A DNA stretch of 39,470 nucleotides. It comes from Chitinophagaceae bacterium (GTDB lineage Bacteria > Bacteroidota > Bacteroidia > Chitinophagales > Chitinophagaceae). The notes beneath the pieces are model-generated. The model was not told the DNA's origin, did not search any database, and was given only the letters and a program-made list of their open reading frames with translations. Positions 16,078-24,678 of the stretch are shown one piece after another (position 1 is the first letter of the stretch; the number at the start of each line of letters is the position of its first letter). The stretch lies in the NCBI GenBank assembly GCA_025449935.1, contig JANWIJ010000065.1, forward strand, positions 1-39,470. Reading direction: 5' to 3'. The translations under genes and the position numbers were made by a program.

Positions 16078-17193
16078 TTACTGGTTAAGCATCAGCGGCA
16101 TGACCAGCATCAGCAATTCTTCGTTGTCTTCCTGCTCCGAAGGTTTGATAATACCGGCCTTGGTCGGCGTAGAGAGTTCCACCACCACGTCGGCGGTGTC
16201 AGCTGCATTCAGCATTTCAATCAGGAATTTTGCATTGAACGCAATCATCAGGTCTTCGCCTGTATACTGGCATTTCATTCTTTCATTTCCTTCAAAACTA
16301 AAATCAATATCCTGTGCGGCTAACTGTAATTCGCTGCCACTGATACTTAACGCTACCTGGTTGGTGCTTTTATTACTGAACACACTCACCCGGCGCAGGG
16401 CACCCTGGAAATCATTTTTATTTACCGTTAGTTTATAAGGATTGTCAGCCGGGATCACCACTTTATAGTCCGGGAACCGGGCATCGATGAGCCGGCAGCT
16501 CATTTGGGTAGAGCCGTGTTTTACAAACAGGTGATTGCTGTTATAGCTTACGGTTATTTCATCTTCCGTATCAGGTATGGCGGCTTTTAAAAGACTCAAA
16601 GGTTTACGGGGAGCAATAAAAGAATCTGTTTTGGGACATTTTACATCTTTTCTTTTGTAACGAACCAGGCGGTGTGCATCCGTCGCTACGCACTGCAATC
16701 CCTTTTTATCAAGTTCAAAAAATACGCCGGTCATGGCCGGGCGGAGATCATCATTGCTGGTGGCAAAAAGTGTTTTATTGATGGCTGTTACCAGGGCAGA
16801 TGCGGTCATCGTAAATGAAGTGGTATCGTCTGCTGCCGGTTCTTTCGGGAAATTGTCCGGGTTTTCCCCCATCACTTTATACTTCCCGTTATCGCTGGTG
16901 ATCTCGATGCCGAAGTTCTTGTCAATATTAAACGTCAGCGGCTGGTCGGCAATATTTTTAAGGGAATCCATCAGGATCTTTGCGGGAATACAAACTTTTC
17001 CACTGTCCTTCGCTTCAATATCCAGTTGTACTCTCATCACCGTTTCGAGATCGGTGGCAACCACGGTGAGCTTATTTTTTTCCACTTCAAACAGGAAATC
17101 TTCCAGGATGGGTAACACCGTATTGGCATTGATTACACCGGCAATGTGCTGGAGCTGTTTCAATAAAGAAGAGGAGGAGGCAATGAACTTCAT
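16078..17193 (-). CDS. dnaN: DNA polymerase III sliding clamp (beta subunit)
   Basis: Ring-shaped dimer that tethers DNA polymerase III to DNA. From ATG 17193 it has 371 residues, the normal length, beginning MKFIASSSSLLKQLQHI. Typical blocks are VLPILEDFLFEV, KVCIPAKILMDSLKN, GEDLMIAFNAKFLIEML and the C-terminal LLMLVMPLMLNQ, where clamps end in a MPxR/ML-type tail. The longer frame to 17256 overlaps the probable promoter and is not used. It stands alone, away from dnaA and recF (neither is in the window), but its location 11 kb from the candidate origin is consistent with an origin-proximal region. Confidence 0.97.
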   Translation of the reverse strand: MKFIASSSSLLKQLQHIAGVINANTVLPILEDFLFEVEKNKLTVVATDLETVMRVQLDIEAKDSGKVCIPAKILMDSLKNIADQPLTFNIDKNFGIEITSDNGKYKVMGENPDNFPKEPAADDTTSFTMTASALVTAINKTLFATSNDDLRPAMTGVFFELDKKGLQCVATDAHRLVRYKRKDVKCPKTDSFIAPRKPLSLLKAAIPDTEDEITVSYNSNHLFVKHGSTQMSCRLIDARFPDYKVVIPADNPYKLTVNKNDFQGALRRVSVFSNKSTNQVALSISGSELQLAAQDIDFSFEGNERMKCQYTGEDLMIAFNAKFLIEMLNAADTADVVVELSTPTKAGIIKPSEQEDNEELLMLVMPLMLNQ

Positions 17194-17211
17194 AATAGTA
17201 ATTGAGTGGGG

Positions 17212-17242
17212 CGAAACTACTGATTTTTGTTTTACAGCCAAC
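17212..17242 (-). promoter_or_regulatory. Possible dnaN promoter
   Basis: On the minus strand TAGTTTCG (17219-17212) matches the Bacteroidota -7 consensus TAnnTTTG at all but one position. GTTG lies 19 bp upstream, as a near match to the TTTG -33 element. The start codon would be 18 bp downstream. Pattern match only. Confidence 0.35.
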
Positions 17243-17381
17243 ACTTTAAGAATCATGGTGGATTACTTGTTCCCGGTTGCCGGACCCCTGTAAACCCCTG
17301 CGGAAAATGCATCGGGAACACCCGGGTTATGCCTTGTTTCTACTACCTTCTTTAGTATCTTGCCTTTTATCAAAAACGCCT

Positions 17382-18704
17382 ATGTTCGATAAATTGTTTG
17401 GCAGGGGAAAGAAAAAAGAAGAACCACAGGCAGACCCGCCTATTCCTTTTGGGCGGTACTCCGATAATAACAAACCGGTTGCAAAAATTAACCGCTGGAC
17501 AGAGGCCGACAATTTATTTAAAGAAAAAAAATACCCGGAGAGCCTGGATGCTTTTTTTGATTACCTGCAGGACGAAGCGGTTAAAAATGTTGTGTATGAA
17601 CGCAACGGCGCGGAAGGCCGCTTTGAATTTTACCAGGGGTCAAAGATTGTACGGGGAAATTTTGACAGCGGGCAATTAAAAGCAGAGGTTATGCTGGCCC
17701 GGATGCCGCAGCCCTCCGTTCCCGTTATGCGGCGTTTGCTGGAAATGAATTTCAATTTGTACTACAGCAGGTTTTCACTCGATGAGGACAGGCTTTGTAT
17801 GAGTTTTGGCAGCGAAATACAAACTGCCAGCCCCAGCAAATTATATTATGGGTTTAAAGAGCTTAGTACAAAAGCCGATAAACAGGACGACCTGCTGGTG
17901 CAGGATTTTACCATCCTCGAAGCAGCGGGCAACGAACACATCGATGTGATATCCGAACAGGAAAAGGAAGTGAAATACCAGTTCCTCCAGCAATGGATTA
18001 CCCGGACACTGGATGCGGTAACGGCGGTTGACGCGGATAAATTTTCGGGTGGCATTGCTTACGTGCTGCTTGCGCTGATTTACCGGATTGATTACCTGGT
18101 TATGCCAGAAGGAAAAATGCTGCATACGCTCGAAAAGATCGGGAGTGTCTATTTTAAAAAAGATGAACGCCCGGTAGTTGAAAAAAACCGGGAAATGATC
18201 GAAGAGTTTAAAAAACTGCAGGCCATTACAAAAGAAGAAGTGTTTCAATGCCTGTTCCGGTCAAAATATACTTTTTCCATTGTAGCCCCGCAACAATATA
18301 AAACCATCGCCGATTCCATTCATGCCTCCAACCAGAACATGGCCTGGTACCGGGACAATAATTATTCCTTTATTGCCACGCAGATTTCTGAATACGGAAT
18401 TTCTTACTGCCAGTATTCTTACAGCCTCCCCAAAGCGATTACCGAGTTGTTCCAATTATACATGGAAATAAACTACCCCGATTATTTTGGTGCCCTGGGA
18501 TTCCGGGTTAGCTGGTATGACCCATCAAAAAATAAATTTAATTCGCAGGAGATCATTGAAAAAATACTGGATATACAAAGCCGGTGGCGGGAAAAATATC
18601 CCCGGATGGATTTTAAAACACAAAACCTCCGGTTTGACAGCCTGGTAAACTTTGATCTCAGTTTCACGAACGAAATGGAATTCTTAAATATGGAAGGCAA
18701 ATAA
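17382..18704 (+). CDS. Hypothetical cytosolic protein sharing a domain with the next gene
   Basis: This 440-residue protein lacks a signal peptide and starts with a basic stretch (FDKLFGRGKKK). Residues 40-70 resemble a TPR-like helical pair (RWTEADNLFKEKKYPESLDAFFDYL). Residues 78-172 align by eye with residues 254-354 of the protein of the next gene. Shared features are a GSxK strand, an ARMP/CQMP turn, LLEMN/LLQEN, FSLDEDRLCMS/CIKQNIVLSC, and KADKQDDLL/KADYYDGFL. That domain resembles YbjN/CesT-like chaperone folds, which is an inference from pattern. The C-terminal half has no recognised motif. It starts a three-gene operon with 2-bp gaps. The start at 17382 is the family-like ATG; the frame opens at 17277. 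Confidence 0.7.
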   Translation: MFDKLFGRGKKKEEPQADPPIPFGRYSDNNKPVAKINRWTEADNLFKEKKYPESLDAFFDYLQDEAVKNVVYERNGAEGRFEFYQGSKIVRGNFDSGQLKAEVMLARMPQPSVPVMRRLLEMNFNLYYSRFSLDEDRLCMSFGSEIQTASPSKLYYGFKELSTKADKQDDLLVQDFTILEAAGNEHIDVISEQEKEVKYQFLQQWITRTLDAVTAVDADKFSGGIAYVLLALIYRIDYLVMPEGKMLHTLEKIGSVYFKKDERPVVEKNREMIEEFKKLQAITKEEVFQCLFRSKYTFSIVAPQQYKTIADSIHASNQNMAWYRDNNYSFIATQISEYGISYCQYSYSLPKAITELFQLYMEINYPDYFGALGFRVSWYDPSKNKFNSQEIIEKILDIQSRWREKYPRMDFKTQNLRFDSLVNFDLSFTNEMEFLNMEGK

Positions 18705-18706
18705 TT

Positions 18707-19807
18707 ATGGACTCTAAAAGTATTATTGAGCAATACCAGAAAGCGATCATCCAGATTGCTACTGCTGGGAGTACGGGTACCGGTTTTTATATAAAGGAAT
18801 TTGACCTGATCGTCACCAACGATCATGTAGTGGCGGATAATGCAGAAGTAACCATTGCGGGAAAAGCGTTTGACAAAGCCTTATCAAGGGTCTGGTACAC
18901 CGACCGTAAACATGACCTCGCATTCCTGGAAGCTCCGAAGAATATTGAACTGCCTGAAGTCCGCCTGGGTCGCTACGAGGAAATGAAAGACGGAGACCCG
19001 GTAGTAGCCATAGGTCACCCGTACGGGTTGAACTATACTGCTACGCAGGGTGTGATCTCAAAAGTGGACAGGATACGGGAAGGATTAAAATATATACAGA
19101 TCGACGCGGCCATCAACCCGGGTAACAGCGGCGGTCCGCTGGTGAATATGAGCGGGGAAGTGATCGGCGTTAACTCTTTTATTATCCGGGGTGGCGATAA
19201 CCTGGGGTTCGCACTGCCGGTATTGTATTTACGGGAAGCCCTGCAGATGTATATGCCAAGCAGGGGTATTCCATCGGCCCGATGTTTTAGTTGCGGCTAT
19301 CTGGTGACGCAAAAAAATATTGATTCCAAAAAATACTGCCCCAGTTGCGGTACGGAAATCAAGCTCCCGGAAATACCTGAGAAGGAAACTGAACCTACCG
19401 GTGCCGCAAAAACCATTGAAGAAATATTAAAAGAACTGGGCAAAGATGTGCGCCTCGCACGGGAAGGAACGAATACCTGGAGCGTAAAAGAAGGATCAGC
19501 GAAAATAAAAATCACTTACAACGCAGAGAATTTTTTTATTGCCGGGGATGCTTACCTGTGCCAGATGCCGGCGGATGCGGCGAAAATAAAACCACTCTAC
19601 CAGTTTTTACTCCAGGAAAATTACCGCACGAACAGCCTTGTGCTGAGTTGTATAAAACAGAATATTGTGCTCAGCTGTATTATGTACGACCTGGACCTGA
19701 CCCGGGAAAACGGAACCGCTTCCTTCCGTAACCTGTTTCAAAAGGCCGACTATTACGACGGTTTCTTAAAAACTGAATATAGCTGTATTGACCGTCTTGA
19801 AGAGTAG
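18707..19807 (+). CDS. Cytosolic HtrA/S1C-type serine protease with zinc ribbon
   Basis: This 366-residue protein begins directly with a trypsin-like domain of the HtrA type and no signal peptide, so it should act in the cytosol. The triad is visible: H40 (TNDHVV), D70 (KHDLAF) and S141 (NPGNSGGPLV). The usual IGxPxG turn is present (IGHPYGL, 102-108). There is no PDZ domain. A zinc ribbon with CFSCG (193-197) and CPSCG (211-215) follows. The C-terminal domain (254-354) is shared with the protein encoded just upstream. The architecture of protease, zinc ribbon and a shared adapter-like domain suggests substrate selection by the shared domain. It lies 2 bp after the upstream gene and 2 bp before recX, so all three are probably co-transcribed. 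Confidence 0.85.
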   Translation: MDSKSIIEQYQKAIIQIATAGSTGTGFYIKEFDLIVTNDHVVADNAEVTIAGKAFDKALSRVWYTDRKHDLAFLEAPKNIELPEVRLGRYEEMKDGDPVVAIGHPYGLNYTATQGVISKVDRIREGLKYIQIDAAINPGNSGGPLVNMSGEVIGVNSFIIRGGDNLGFALPVLYLREALQMYMPSRGIPSARCFSCGYLVTQKNIDSKKYCPSCGTEIKLPEIPEKETEPTGAAKTIEEILKELGKDVRLAREGTNTWSVKEGSAKIKITYNAENFFIAGDAYLCQMPADAAKIKPLYQFLLQENYRTNSLVLSCIKQNIVLSCIMYDLDLTRENGTASFRNLFQKADYYDGFLKTEYSCIDRLEE

Positions 19808-19809
19808 CG

Positions 19810-20277
19810 ATGTATAAAAAACCACTTACCAGGGAGCAGGCCCTGCAAAAAATAAAGCACTACTGTGCTTACCAGGAACGATCGCACAGCGAGGTAAAGG
19901 AGAAACTATACGCATTGGGCGCCTGGAAAAAAGACCACGATGAGATCATAGCCACACTAATCGAAGAAAATTATCTTAACGAAGAAAGATTTGCGATCGC
20001 TTTCGCCGGTGGCCGGTGGCGGATCAAGCAATGGGGACGGGTTAAAATAATGTACGAGCTGAAGCAAAAGCAGGTCAGCGCGTATTGCATTAAAAAAGCT
20101 TTGGGGCAGATTGATGAGGACGAATATGCAAAAGTGCTTAACAACCTGGCAAAAGAAAAATACCTGGCGTTGAAGAGCGACCAGTACCTGGTGCGGAAAA
20201 AAAAGACAATGACCTACCTGTTGCAGAAAGGGTTTGAGCCGGACCTGGTAAGAAGCGCCCTGGAAAAAATTAAATAA
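19810..20277 (+). CDS. recX: Regulatory protein RecX
   Basis: RecX is a small helical modulator that limits RecA filament extension during recombination and SOS signalling. This copy has 155 residues, the usual size, and contains repeated three-helix units: ALQKIKHYCAYQERSHSEVKEKLYALG, then LIEENYLNEERFAIAFAGGRWRIKQWGR, then the LVRSALEKIK end. These are RecX signatures (one EExYLNDxRFA-like motif per protein). recA is not adjacent. It is the last gene of a three-gene operon with the HtrA-like protease. Confidence 0.88.
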   Translation: MYKKPLTREQALQKIKHYCAYQERSHSEVKEKLYALGAWKKDHDEIIATLIEENYLNEERFAIAFAGGRWRIKQWGRVKIMYELKQKQVSAYCIKKALGQIDEDEYAKVLNNLAKEKYLALKSDQYLVRKKKTMTYLLQKGFEPDLVRSALEKIK

Positions 20278-20388
20278 CAGGACCACTTTGCAACAGGCTG
20301 TGAAAAAAATGTTCCCGGTTTTATTGCTGGCCAGTTAAATCATCCGCAGCGTATCTTTATCAGGCAATCTTAATCTTGAATTGTTTAT

Positions 20389-21195
20389 ATGAATCACCCG
20401 CTGACCATTACGGTTATTCAAACTGATTTGCACTGGGAAGATAAAAAAGCAAACCTTTCCATGCTGGAGGAAAAAATCAATGGCATTAAACAAAAAACGG
20501 AAATTGTTTTATTGCCGGAAATGTTCAGCACCGGGTTTAGTATGCAGCCCGAACGCCTGGCCGAAAGCATGGAAGAGGAAACCGTGCAATGGATGAAGCA
20601 GCTGGCTGCCAGGAAAAAAATAATCCTTTGCGGCAGTCTGATCATTAAAGAAGGGGGCCATTTTTATAACCGGCTGATCTGGATGCTCCCCGACGGCGGC
20701 TATGGCTACTATGATAAGCGGCATCTTTTTGCCTACGCCGGTGAGGATAAGCATTATGCCCCCGGCTCAAAAAGACTGATCGCTTCTGTAAAAGGATGGC
20801 GGATAAATTTACTGGTGTGTTATGATCTCCGTTTCCCGGTATGGGCCAGGCAGCAAGCCGGAACCGAAGGACAGGAATACGACCTGTTGGTATATGTGGC
20901 CAACTGGCCGGAAAGACGAAGCCTTGCCTGGAAAACATTGTTGCAGGCAAGGGCTATCGAAAACCAATGTTACGTAGTTGGCGTAAACCGGGTAGGGAAT
21001 GATGGCCATGATATTCACTATAGCGGAGACAGCATGATCATTGACCCGATGGGGGAAATACTTTACACCCGGAATGAGGACGAAGATATTTACACGGCCA
21101 CACTGGATAAAACGCATTTACAGGCCACCAGGGAAAAACTTCCCTTCCTGAAAGATGGGGATGAGTTCATGATCCTTAATAATGGGGAAGAGTGA
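20389..21195 (+). CDS. Nitrilase-family amidase (omega-amidase, YafV/Nit2-like)
   Basis: This 268-residue carbon-nitrogen hydrolase has the catalytic triad E44 (LLPEMFSTGF), K110 (YYDKRHLF) and C144 (LLVCYDLRFPVWAR). The signature strings match omega-amidases of the YafV/Nit2 group, which deaminate 2-oxoglutaramate or 2-oxosuccinamate to clear products of glutamine or asparagine transamination. ANWPERRSLAWKTLLQARAIENQ is also typical of that group. It is cytosolic, with no signal peptide. It stands 111 bp after recX and ends convergently with the S41 protease, with a single base between the two stop codons. The exact substrate is inferred from family resemblance. Confidence 0.88.
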   Translation: MNHPLTITVIQTDLHWEDKKANLSMLEEKINGIKQKTEIVLLPEMFSTGFSMQPERLAESMEEETVQWMKQLAARKKIILCGSLIIKEGGHFYNRLIWMLPDGGYGYYDKRHLFAYAGEDKHYAPGSKRLIASVKGWRINLLVCYDLRFPVWARQQAGTEGQEYDLLVYVANWPERRSLAWKTLLQARAIENQCYVVGVNRVGNDGHDIHYSGDSMIIDPMGEILYTRNEDEDIYTATLDKTHLQATREKLPFLKDGDEFMILNNGEE

Positions 21196-21196
21196 A

Positions 21197-22705
21197 CTAA
21201 TTTGTTTTTCGCTCCTTATCTTTTTGAATCAGCTCCATGGCCTTTTCCACTTTAAAATCTTTGTTGCGGAGAATCGCTTCCACCGTGGGAAACGCCGGGG
21301 CTTCCGGTTGTACACCTTTCCCGTTCTTCGGGACAGACTTATCAATTACCAGCCTGAATAAGGGCAAACGAAAACGAACACCTGTTTCCGGCAATGTCAC
21401 ATCCGGTATCAGCCAGGCAGAGTTACCATAGGCGCCACCCCCGGTTTCCTCACCAACTACAATTACATTTTCCTGGTTGATAAGGGCGGAAGCAAACAGC
21501 GTAGTGGCGGAAAAAGAATTGCCACCTGTCAGTATATAAACCTTGCCGCCGAAATGGTTGGCTTTTTTCGGTTTAAAAGAATGTTTTTCAAAATAGCCGA
21601 AATGATAAAAACCGTCCCGGTGTTTTTTGGTAAAGAAGAAGATAAACAGTTTGTTCCAGAAATGATTTTGTATGTATTGCTGGTAGGGACTTTTTTTCCG
21701 GATGGCATAGAGCGAATCACTTATCTTAAACGGGTTGGCGGCGAGGTATCTTGAAATAACCGTTGAATTGCTGACACTGCCCCCGCCATTGCTTCTTACA
21801 TCAATGATAAGGTGACCGATATTATTTTTTTTGAGGGCGCGGAAGGAATGACGGAAGAATTGTGGTAATCCATAACCCCGGCCAAAAGACGCCAGGTCCA
21901 TCATGGCGGTCCGGTTAACCGTATCAATCTTCAGCAGGCGGACATTGTTCAGCTCCTGCAGTTTTCTTTCTTTCCTGGAAGGCTGCGGCACCTGCCGGAT
22001 CGGCCGGAGCACTCTCCGGCTTACCGTATCTTTCGCGGGATCATAAACCGGGACAACGATTGTTTTTAAATTGCCGGCGCTGTCTGCGTATTCGATGTGA
22101 TAGGTTTCGGATAAACCAAATACCGACGTGTATAATGACCCAAAAAAACCACGGTTGCTCAGCGACTGGTATTTATGGGTAAGGTTATAACCATCGGTAG
22201 AAACGAATTCAAACAATGTATCGATGATGGCGACGGTTGTCCGGCCATCAATTTTTGTTATTACTGTTCCCCGTTTCAGGATGCTGTCCCGCCGGTTAAG
22301 ATTCGCAGTTACTACCATCGTATCCGGCCAGGCTTTGATACTAAGCGGGAACATTTTTGCAAGCTTAACGGTGTCGCTGTACCGCCCCCATGCTTTGGAA
22401 GCGCGGATGGAAGTGTGACCGCAGCTTATTTTGGATGTCACATAACTCAGCAGCTTCCGGAATTCCGGTTCAGTCAGTGAATCCGTTAACTGCTCTTTGC
22501 CAGCACGGAAATAATAATCCATACTGTCTTTACTGGTGTACCAGTATAAACCCGGATGATGCTCTTCTAAAATCTGCTGGTAAAGGGTATAATCTTTTTG
22601 TAATTGCGAGGGGGAATATTTTTTGGCAGCCGAAACCGAAGACTTGCCAATACCGCAACTGGTAGCAATAACACAGACCACAAACACGATCAACAATCTC
22701 CTCAT
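21197..22705 (-). CDS. S41 family C-terminal-processing-type peptidase, lipoprotein
   Basis: This 502-residue protein has a lipoprotein signal peptide ending in ATSC (Cys at residue 17), so it is probably anchored in the envelope and faces the periplasm. A central region, KRGTVITKIDGRTT, resembles the PDZ-like turn of tail-specific proteases. The peptidase domain carries NIGHLIIDVRSNGGGS and the catalytic serine S399 in TGGNSFSATTLF. VGEETGGGAYGN and IPDVTLPETGVRFRLP follow, as in S41 enzymes. It is last in the suhB-thiL-S41 series on the minus strand and shows no obvious functional link with thiL. The target is unknown. Confidence 0.88.
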   Translation of the reverse strand: MRRLLIVFVVCVIATSCGIGKSSVSAAKKYSPSQLQKDYTLYQQILEEHHPGLYWYTSKDSMDYYFRAGKEQLTDSLTEPEFRKLLSYVTSKISCGHTSIRASKAWGRYSDTVKLAKMFPLSIKAWPDTMVVTANLNRRDSILKRGTVITKIDGRTTVAIIDTLFEFVSTDGYNLTHKYQSLSNRGFFGSLYTSVFGLSETYHIEYADSAGNLKTIVVPVYDPAKDTVSRRVLRPIRQVPQPSRKERKLQELNNVRLLKIDTVNRTAMMDLASFGRGYGLPQFFRHSFRALKKNNIGHLIIDVRSNGGGSVSNSTVISRYLAANPFKISDSLYAIRKKSPYQQYIQNHFWNKLFIFFFTKKHRDGFYHFGYFEKHSFKPKKANHFGGKVYILTGGNSFSATTLFASALINQENVIVVGEETGGGAYGNSAWLIPDVTLPETGVRFRLPLFRLVIDKSVPKNGKGVQPEAPAFPTVEAILRNKDFKVEKAMELIQKDKERKTN

Positions 22706-22734
22706 ATTCTTATTCTTAATGCTGTTTTAATGAC

Positions 22735-23769
22735 TTATTGGGCTAAATGATTCCATCCCTGTGCGGTGATAGCATGTTTGCCACCTCCTTTGGTAATAAT
22801 ATAAACACCCTCTTCGGGCCCTGTCATATATCCCACCACACTAATTTCTTCATTTAAAACCAATTTATCATATTCTGATTGTGGAATGGTAAAAATTAAT
22901 TCATAGTCTTCCCCCCCGCTTAATGCACAGGCGGTGGGATCTATTTCAAATTTAAAGGCGGCTTTTTTCATTTCTTCCGCTATAGGAATTTTTTCTTCGT
23001 ACAAAATACAGCCCAGCTGGCTTTGCCGGCAGATATGGAGTATTTCAGAACTGAGTCCATCACTGATATCCATCATAGCGGTCGGCACCACATCCGACGC
23101 AGCAAAAAAATCAATAATATCTTTCCGGGCTTCTGGCTTCAGCATTCTCCCTATTACATAGGACTCACCTTCCAGGTCAGGTTGCACCCCCGGGCTTTCT
23201 ATATAAATCTTTTTTTCCCGCTCAAGGAATAACAGCCCCACGTAGGCGGCACCCAGGTAACCACTTACACAAAGGAGATCTCCTTTTTGTGCGGTACTCC
23301 GTTTTACGTATTTATCCGGAGTTACTTCGCCAATAGCCGTTACAGAAATAATCAATCCTTTTTGGGAAGAAGTAGTATCACCACCGACAAGATCCACAGC
23401 ATATTTATCGCAGGCAGCATAAACGCCTTCGTAAAATTCATCCAGCGCTTCCACGCTGAACCGGTTACTGATACCAATACTTAAGGTAATCTGCGTGGGT
23501 GTAGCATTCATTGCATAGATATCACTCAGGTTGACGATGACACTTTTGTAACCCAGGTGCCTGAGCGGTGTATAGAGCAGGTCAAAATGAACCCCTTCCA
23601 CCAGCAGGTCTGTAGTAATGACCGTTTGTTTGCCAAAGTGATCAATGACGGCTGCATCATCGCCCACACCCAGGACAGAGGAGGCATTTTGCAGTTCAAT
23701 GTTTTTTGTCAGGTGTTCAATCAAACCAAATTCACCCAGGGTGGATATTTCTGTCCGTTCCGTACTCAT
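22735..23769 (-). CDS. thiL: Thiamine-monophosphate kinase
   Basis: ThiL phosphorylates thiamine monophosphate to the active cofactor thiamine pyrophosphate, in the cytosol. The 344-residue protein has the AIR-synthetase-like signature: GVGDDAAVI (34-42), TTDLLVEGVHFD (52-63) and NLSDIYAMNA (80-89) at the N-terminus. VDLVGGDTT, MMDISDGLSSE and ALSGGEDYELIF follow in the middle and C-terminal halves. Asp residues in GVGDD and NLSD probably bind magnesium and phosphates. The ATG overlaps the stop of the inositol monophosphatase by 4 bp (ATGA type), which indicates translational coupling. No TPP riboswitch was recognised nearby. Confidence 0.95.
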   Translation of the reverse strand: MSTERTEISTLGEFGLIEHLTKNIELQNASSVLGVGDDAAVIDHFGKQTVITTDLLVEGVHFDLLYTPLRHLGYKSVIVNLSDIYAMNATPTQITLSIGISNRFSVEALDEFYEGVYAACDKYAVDLVGGDTTSSQKGLIISVTAIGEVTPDKYVKRSTAQKGDLLCVSGYLGAAYVGLLFLEREKKIYIESPGVQPDLEGESYVIGRMLKPEARKDIIDFFAASDVVPTAMMDISDGLSSEILHICRQSQLGCILYEEKIPIAEEMKKAAFKFEIDPTACALSGGEDYELIFTIPQSEYDKLVLNEEISVVGYMTGPEEGVYIITKGGGKHAITAQGWNHLAQ

Positions 23770-24551
23770 AGCTCTTTCTTATTATTTATTACCGCTACCA
23801 TTTCATCATGAATTTTGCCATTTGTCGCTAACACTTTGTGCTGGTAAACGGAAAATTTATTTCCTTCATGATCAGTTACTTTACCTCCTGCTTCTTCCAC
23901 GATCAGGTAACCGGCGGCACTGTCCCAGGCTTCCAGTTTATGTTCATAGAAACCATCAAAGCGGCCGGCAGCCACCCAGCAAAGATCAATCGCCGCAGAC
24001 CCTAATCTTCTTACAGGAACACCTTTGCGGACAAAACGTTCAAAAATTTCCAGCGGGCCATTGGTGGAATTGATGTACGTATACGGGAATCCGGTTACCA
24101 GGCAGGCGTTTATGACCTGGCTTTGTTCGCTTACACGGATAGGTTTGTCATTCAGGGATGCCCCTCTTCCTTTCTCCGCGAAATAGAATTCATTTAAGTG
24201 AGGATTGTAAACGGCCGCCATGATTATTTCTCCCTCTTTTTCGATTCCGATCGACACACAGTTAAGCGGAATTCCATGTGCAAAGTTCACGGTGCCGTCA
24301 ATGGGGTCAATGATCCATTTGAAGGCCGAGTCCTGTATGATCTCACCGGCCTCCTCGCTCAAAATATAATGCCCCGGGAATTTTGATTTTATCGCACCGA
24401 TGATCGCCTCTTCCGCTGCATGGTCTGCTTCAGTCACCAGGTTATTAATACCTTCTTTATTGCTGATTTTAAAATCACTGTTAAAAAAACGAAGAATCTC
24501 GGCAGCACCGGCTTTGGTAGCTTCTATCAATGTGTGTTTGAGCATGGGCAA
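23766..24551 (-). CDS. suhB: Inositol monophosphatase family protein
   Basis: This 261-residue Mg2+-dependent phosphatase has the family motifs ILSEEAGE (63-70), WIIDPIDGTVNFAHGIP (79-95, metal ligands D82 and D85) and LEAWDSAAGYLIVEEAGG. It dephosphorylates inositol-1-phosphate or related sugars; in some bacteria the SuhB protein also acts in rRNA antitermination. The substrate cannot be told here, so the symbol follows the family and is tentative. It is the first gene of the minus-strand series, overlapping thiL by 4 bp. An ATG two codons in (24545) is an equally good start. It is divergent from the GT2 gene, with about 127 bp between them. Confidence 0.9.
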   Translation of the reverse strand: MPMLKHTLIEATKAGAAEILRFFNSDFKISNKEGINNLVTEADHAAEEAIIGAIKSKFPGHYILSEEAGEIIQDSAFKWIIDPIDGTVNFAHGIPLNCVSIGIEKEGEIIMAAVYNPHLNEFYFAEKGRGASLNDKPIRVSEQSQVINACLVTGFPYTYINSTNGPLEIFERFVRKGVPVRRLGSAAIDLCWVAAGRFDGFYEHKLEAWDSAAGYLIVEEAGGKVTDHEGNKFSVYQHKVLATNGKIHDEMVAVINNKKEL

Positions 24552-24678
24552 AGATAATAAACGCCCTATCGCGATGGCCAGGGAATCCGGGTAGGTAACA
24601 ATAAATTACAGATGCTATCAGAGAACGATTATTTTTGAGCAAATCATCCAGGATCTCCGCCCCGGCGGAGCGGTGAAC

